From: Rhodospirillales bacterium
GTDB taxonomy: Bacteria; Pseudomonadota; Alphaproteobacteria; Rhodospirillales; Casp-alpha2
Assembly (NCBI GenBank): GCA_018662225.1
Contig: JABJGO010000098.1
Coordinates: forward strand, 1-32,899
Direction of reading: 5' to 3'
Length of the DNA: 32,899 bases
The notes under the pieces are model-generated. The model did no database searches and was not told the origin of the DNA. It saw only the letters and a list, made by a program, of their open reading frames with translations. The translations under genes and the position numbers were made by a program. Each line of letters starts with the position of its first letter. Within the stretch, counting starts at the first letter, position 1. Shown here in pieces: positions 29,687 through 32,899 of this stretch.

Positions 29687-31813
29687 ATGACGTTCATCAA
29701 GTCACCCGACAACGTCTCTGGTATGCCGCTGGTATCCGCTCCCATCATCATATTGGATACCGAAACCACCGGGTTGGATGTATCAACTGATCGCATCATT
29801 GAAATCGGTGCGGTTCGCATATCCGGTGGTGCCGTAGGCAGCGACGACAAATTTGTTTCCCTGGTTAATCCCACCATACCAATTCCTGCCCGCGCGACAG
29901 AAATTCACGGTATTTCAGATCGTGATGTGGCGGACGCCGCAAACTTCACCGAAGCCATAAACGATTTTACACAGTGGGCGGGTCCAGCCCTGATTATCGG
30001 TTATTCCATTGGTTATGACCTGGCCATCATGCAAGCCGAATACGCACGGCATGATATGGAGTGGTATAGTCCCCGCTGTCTGGACGTGCGGCATCTGGTG
30101 CAAATATTCGCGCCTAATTTGCCCAAGGAGTCACTGGAAATAACGGCCGAGTGGCTAGGCATCGAAGTCACCAACCGCCACCGTGCTCTGGATGATGCTA
30201 TCATCACCGCAAATGTATTCATCGCCCTTCTCCCTAAATTGAAAGAACGCGGCATCAATACGCTGGCACAAGCTGAACGAGCCTGTCGGTCCCGCGCCAC
30301 ACAGCATGAGGAAGAGGCAAAGAACGGTTGGCACGAAGTGGCTGGCATGAGCGGCAACAAATCGGCTGGCGTCAGTGAGTATGCCCGCATCGACAGCTAC
30401 CCCTACCGCCACAAGGTATCGCATATCATGCACGCCCCGCCGTTATTTGCCGGTCGTGACGAGCCTTTGCACAAAACGCTGTCTCGTATGACCAATGAAA
30501 AGGTCAGCTCCCTGTTCCTGCCCCCCGACAGCACCGGTGCGTATGGCATTATTACGGAGCGCGATGTGCTGCGTGCCATTGATACCGACGGTGCCAACGC
30601 CCTGGATAAACCAGCCAGTACCTATGCCATACGGCCATTGGTCACGGTGGGCAGCGATGAATTTGTCTACCGTGCTATTTCAAGCATGGCGGACAAGGGG
30701 TTCCGGCATCTGGGTGTGGCCGACGATGCAGGCGAAATCGTCGGAGCCCTCAGCGCGCGTGATCTGCTGAAACAACGGGCCAGTGACGCGATTTTGCTCG
30801 GCGACAATATTGAAGCCGCCTCAACATCGGCTGAGTTGGGCACCGTGTGGTCTGAACTGATCACCGTTGTCAAAGGGCTGGTTTACGAAGAAGTCGACCC
30901 GCGTGATATCGCTGCCGTTATTTCCCGAGAATTGCGCGCCTTGACCAGACGGGCTTGCGAACTGGCCGAGCGCCACATGATTGAGGCCGGTGAAGGCGAA
31001 CCACCCGTGCCATACGCCATGCTGGTGCTGGGCTCTGGCGGGCGTGGCGAAAGCCTGCTGGCAATGGATCAGGACAATGCGATCGTCTATGCATCCGGCG
31101 ATGCAGGTGGCCCGGAAGACCAATGGTTTGAAAAATTGGGCTCCCGCGTAGCCGATACATTGAACGATGCAGGCGTTGATTACTGCAAGGGCGGCATCAT
31201 GGCCAGGAATGCGGCGTGGCGCAAAAATCTCAACGCATGGATTGATACAGTGGAGCAGTGGGTCACCCACGCCGATCCACAAGACATCCTCAGCAGCGAT
31301 ATATTCTATGACGCTAAAACCGTGTACGGGGACTGGGATCTAGCCAATCGTTTGCGGGAGAAATCCTTTACGCTGGCGTCAGGCTCCACCAATTTTATCA
31401 AATTTCATACCCTCAAAGCTGCCGATTTTCGTGTGCCATTAGGCCTGTTCAATCGCTTCAAACTGGATAATGGCCGGCTCGACCTAAAGATGGGTGGCAT
31501 CATGCCGATCTTTTCAACCGCCCGAGTGCTGGCGCTGGAACATGGCCTGACCGGGTACTCTACGCCCGAACGTCTGGACCAGGCCGTCACCATCAATCCG
31601 AAAAGCCAATCGACCATCGACAGCTTGATTGAAGCCCATAAAATCATTCTACAGATGATCCTGAGCCAGCAGCTGCGTGACATTGATGCGGGCATCGCGC
31701 TGTCTAATTCTATCGCACCCAGCGATTTATCGGCGCACGAAAAAGGCGACCTGCGCTGGGCGCTTAGTCAGGTATCGCTGGTATCAGGATTGCTGGAAGC
31801 TCCGATGGTCTAG
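29687..31813 (+). CDS. Exonuclease-CBS-DUF294 nucleotidyltransferase fusion protein
   Basis: A 708-residue three-part cytosolic protein. Residues 18-185 form a DnaQ-type 3'-5' exonuclease: DTETTG with Asp24 and Glu26, GYSIGYDLAIM with Asp111, and HRALDDA with His165 and Asp169/170. About 241-365 is a CBS pair (ITERDVLRAI; GFRHLGVADDAGEIVGALS). About 400-560 is the DUF294 GlnD-like nucleotidyltransferase with GSGGRGE (449-455) and Asp461-x-Asp463, followed by the DUF294 C-terminal helical domain. More usual DUF294 proteins carry a cNMP-binding domain in front. The motifs look intact, so it may both hydrolyse and transfer nucleotides under adenylate control. The nearby symporter suggests regulation of carboxylate uptake or use; that is inference. 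Confidence 0.88.
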   Translation: MTFIKSPDNVSGMPLVSAPIIILDTETTGLDVSTDRIIEIGAVRISGGAVGSDDKFVSLVNPTIPIPARATEIHGISDRDVADAANFTEAINDFTQWAGPALIIGYSIGYDLAIMQAEYARHDMEWYSPRCLDVRHLVQIFAPNLPKESLEITAEWLGIEVTNRHRALDDAIITANVFIALLPKLKERGINTLAQAERACRSRATQHEEEAKNGWHEVAGMSGNKSAGVSEYARIDSYPYRHKVSHIMHAPPLFAGRDEPLHKTLSRMTNEKVSSLFLPPDSTGAYGIITERDVLRAIDTDGANALDKPASTYAIRPLVTVGSDEFVYRAISSMADKGFRHLGVADDAGEIVGALSARDLLKQRASDAILLGDNIEAASTSAELGTVWSELITVVKGLVYEEVDPRDIAAVISRELRALTRRACELAERHMIEAGEGEPPVPYAMLVLGSGGRGESLLAMDQDNAIVYASGDAGGPEDQWFEKLGSRVADTLNDAGVDYCKGGIMARNAAWRKNLNAWIDTVEQWVTHADPQDILSSDIFYDAKTVYGDWDLANRLREKSFTLASGSTNFIKFHTLKAADFRVPLGLFNRFKLDNGRLDLKMGGIMPIFSTARVLALEHGLTGYSTPERLDQAVTINPKSQSTIDSLIEAHKIILQMILSQQLRDIDAGIALSNSIAPSDLSAHEKGDLRWALSQVSLVSGLLEAPMV

Positions 31814-32610
31814 CGCGCTCGCGCCCATGCCAATGCTGTTTCAAGCATCTTTGCAATAACCGGCTGAACACCGCCTGCCAGATCAGCGCGAAACGGGAAT
31901 GGCGATTCTTCATCCATGTAGCAGCACTGGGCCATTTCCAATTGCAGGGCGTGGATACCGTTATCGGGTTCACCAAAATGCCGCGTGATATAGCCGCCTG
32001 TGAACCGGCCATTCAGAACAGAGGTGTAGTTTCCATCGTCTTTGAACACGCTCATAACCTGTGCCGCAAGGTCTGCATCAGCACTCTCGCCGTTCGCCGT
32101 GCCCAGATTAAGGTCGGGCAACTTGCCATCAAAGAAACGCGGCACATGGGACTGAATAGAATGACCCTCGATCAACACCGCCACACCGTGCCGGGCCACC
32201 ATATCATCCAGCGTTTCACGCAGTTTGTTGTGGTACGGCTTTGAATAGGCATCCACACGCTCTGCAATTTCGGCCTCATCCGGACCATCGCCCACATAGA
32301 TCGCTTCCCGCTCGAACGTGGTGGTGGGGCACAATTCCGTATTGTCCGCACCTGAATAAAGGGTTGCGCCATCGGGTCGGCGGTTCAGGTCAATCACATA
32401 TCGCGAATGAGTAGCCGTTAACATGGGGATGCCCAATGCCCCCGCCGCATCTCCGTACAGCCAATCCACATACCAGTCCGTATCCGCTAGAATTTTGGCT
32501 TCAGGTGTGAATCTTGCGGCGATGTGATCCGGCACGTGGGTGCCCACATGCGGACAACTGACCAACACAGGCTGATCACCACGGGTCAGGTGAAATACGG
32601 GATCACTCAT
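31810..32610 (-). CDS. hutG: N-formylglutamate amidohydrolase (deformylase)
   Basis: A 266-residue enzyme of the N-formylglutamate amidohydrolase family, the last step of the five-step histidine pathway, giving glutamate and formate. Visible features are [16 protein letters not shown] near the N-terminus with a metal-type histidine, the [13 protein letters not shown] segment, [33 protein letters not shown], and [23 protein letters not shown] use the ATG at 32610, whose ATGA overlaps the hutI stop; the longer frame upstream reads in the hutI shadow. It is convergent with the DUF294 gene (4-base overlap). The overlap with hutI shows translational coupling in a hut operon extending beyond the window. 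Confidence 0.88.
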   Translation of the reverse strand: MSDPVFHLTRGDQPVLVSCPHVGTHVPDHIAARFTPEAKILADTDWYVDWLYGDAAGALGIPMLTATHSRYVIDLNRRPDGATLYSGADNTELCPTTTFEREAIYVGDGPDEAEIAERVDAYSKPYHNKLRETLDDMVARHGVAVLIEGHSIQSHVPRFFDGKLPDLNLGTANGESADADLAAQVMSVFKDDGNYTSVLNGRFTGGYITRHFGEPDNGIHALQLEMAQCCYMDEESPFPFRADLAGGVQPVIAKMLETALAWARAR

Positions 32611-32899
32611 AAATCGACCATCTCGCCTGCCACCATAGACCAGTTCAGCGGCGTCGCCCCCAAGGCGTATGAAAGCTCGGCCACATGGCCCACATCCCAA
32701 CACGCCAGATCGGCGCGCATACCAGCGGCCAGTTTGCCGCGGTCATGCAGGCCCAACGCCCGCGCGCCGTGGGTGGTGACGCCCTGCAATGTTTCCGTGG
32801 TGGTCATATTGAACAGCACACAGGCCATGTTCATGGCAGACAGAATGGAGAATACCGGCGAGCTGCCCGGATTGGCGTCGGTTGCCACCGCCATGGGTA
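32607..32899 (-). CDS. hutI: Imidazolonepropionase, C-terminal part (cut by window edge)
   Basis: The C-terminal 96 residues or so of an amidohydrolase matching imidazolonepropionase: [20 protein letters not shown] with the metal-binding Asp, [39 protein letters not shown], and the ending [10 protein letters not shown]. HutI hydrolyses imidazolone-5-propionate to N-formimino-glutamate. The gene enters from the right edge, so its start and N-terminal metal ligands are not visible. Its TGA overlaps the hutG start by 4 bases. HutI followed by a deformylase implies the HutF/HutG route rather than direct formiminoglutamase. Confidence 0.9.
   Translation of the reverse strand, partial: PMAVATDANPGSSPVFSILSAMNMACVLFNMTTTETLQGVTTHGARALGLHDRGKLAAGMRADLACWDVGHVAELSYALGATPLNWSMVAGEMVDL

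Overview
The window looks like chromosome of a marine-type heterotrophic alphaproteobacterium. This is inferred from gene content and style, not from a marker gene: an N-formylglutamate-type hut pathway, a VC_2705-type symporter beside a DUF294 protein, a GreB, a DUF1989 protein, many amino-acid and quaternary-amine catabolic genes, and roughly 55-60% GC in the backbone genes. No rRNA, tRNA or CRISPR was seen.

Layout. (1) Positions 1-141 are the end of an IS481-family insertion sequence. (2) 186-6501 is a catabolic block. A GntR/FCD regulator, an aldehyde dehydrogenase and a CaiB-type CoA-transferase read leftwards. A divergent operon of RidA, luciferase-like monooxygenase, alpha/beta hydrolase and NTF2-like protein reads rightwards; its enzyme classes recall the Rut pyrimidine pathway, but the substrate is unknown. 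(3) 6502-13904 is an accessory mosaic. Its first part is a three-gene cassette (AEP-aminotransferase-like, CDP-alcohol phosphotransferase, LicC/PntC-like cytidylyltransferase) that looks like a phosphonolipid head-group module. It is followed by a frameshifted, truncated 2OG-Fe(II) oxygenase, and the whole segment lies between two direct copies of a roughly 70-bp repeat. Next come a DoxX gene and then a creatinase-like M24 protein plus an MBL-fold hydrolase. This gene pair is bounded by a decayed second copy of the 3' end of the acyl-CoA synthetase gene that follows it.

(4) 13913-24434 is best explained as an aerobic gamma-butyrobetaine/crotonobetaine/carnitine-to-betaine pathway. It contains an ADP-forming acyl-CoA synthetase, an acyl-CoA dehydrogenase, a CaiD hydratase, an L-carnitine-dehydrogenase-like enzyme, a CdhR-like GlxA/AraC regulator and a DUF849/BKACE cleavage enzyme. 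Paired 10-bp motifs with exact 20-bp periodicity occur in two divergent promoter regions of this block and look like operators of the regulator. Interspersed are DUF1989, YghU-type GST (behind a Fur-box-like palindrome), PhyH-family and MarC genes. (5) 24431-32899 holds greB, an MFS transporter, a YggT-like protein, a two-component sodium symporter (DUF4212 plus SSS, with a clear terminator), an unknown protein, an exonuclease-CBS-DUF294 fusion, and hutG with the end of hutI.

The strongest candidates for something not yet described are the repeat-bounded phosphonolipid-like cassette, the shared 20-bp-period operators linking the carnitine genes, and the RidA/LLM/hydrolase operon. All functional statements rest on reading motifs and protein sequences by eye; no database search was possible.
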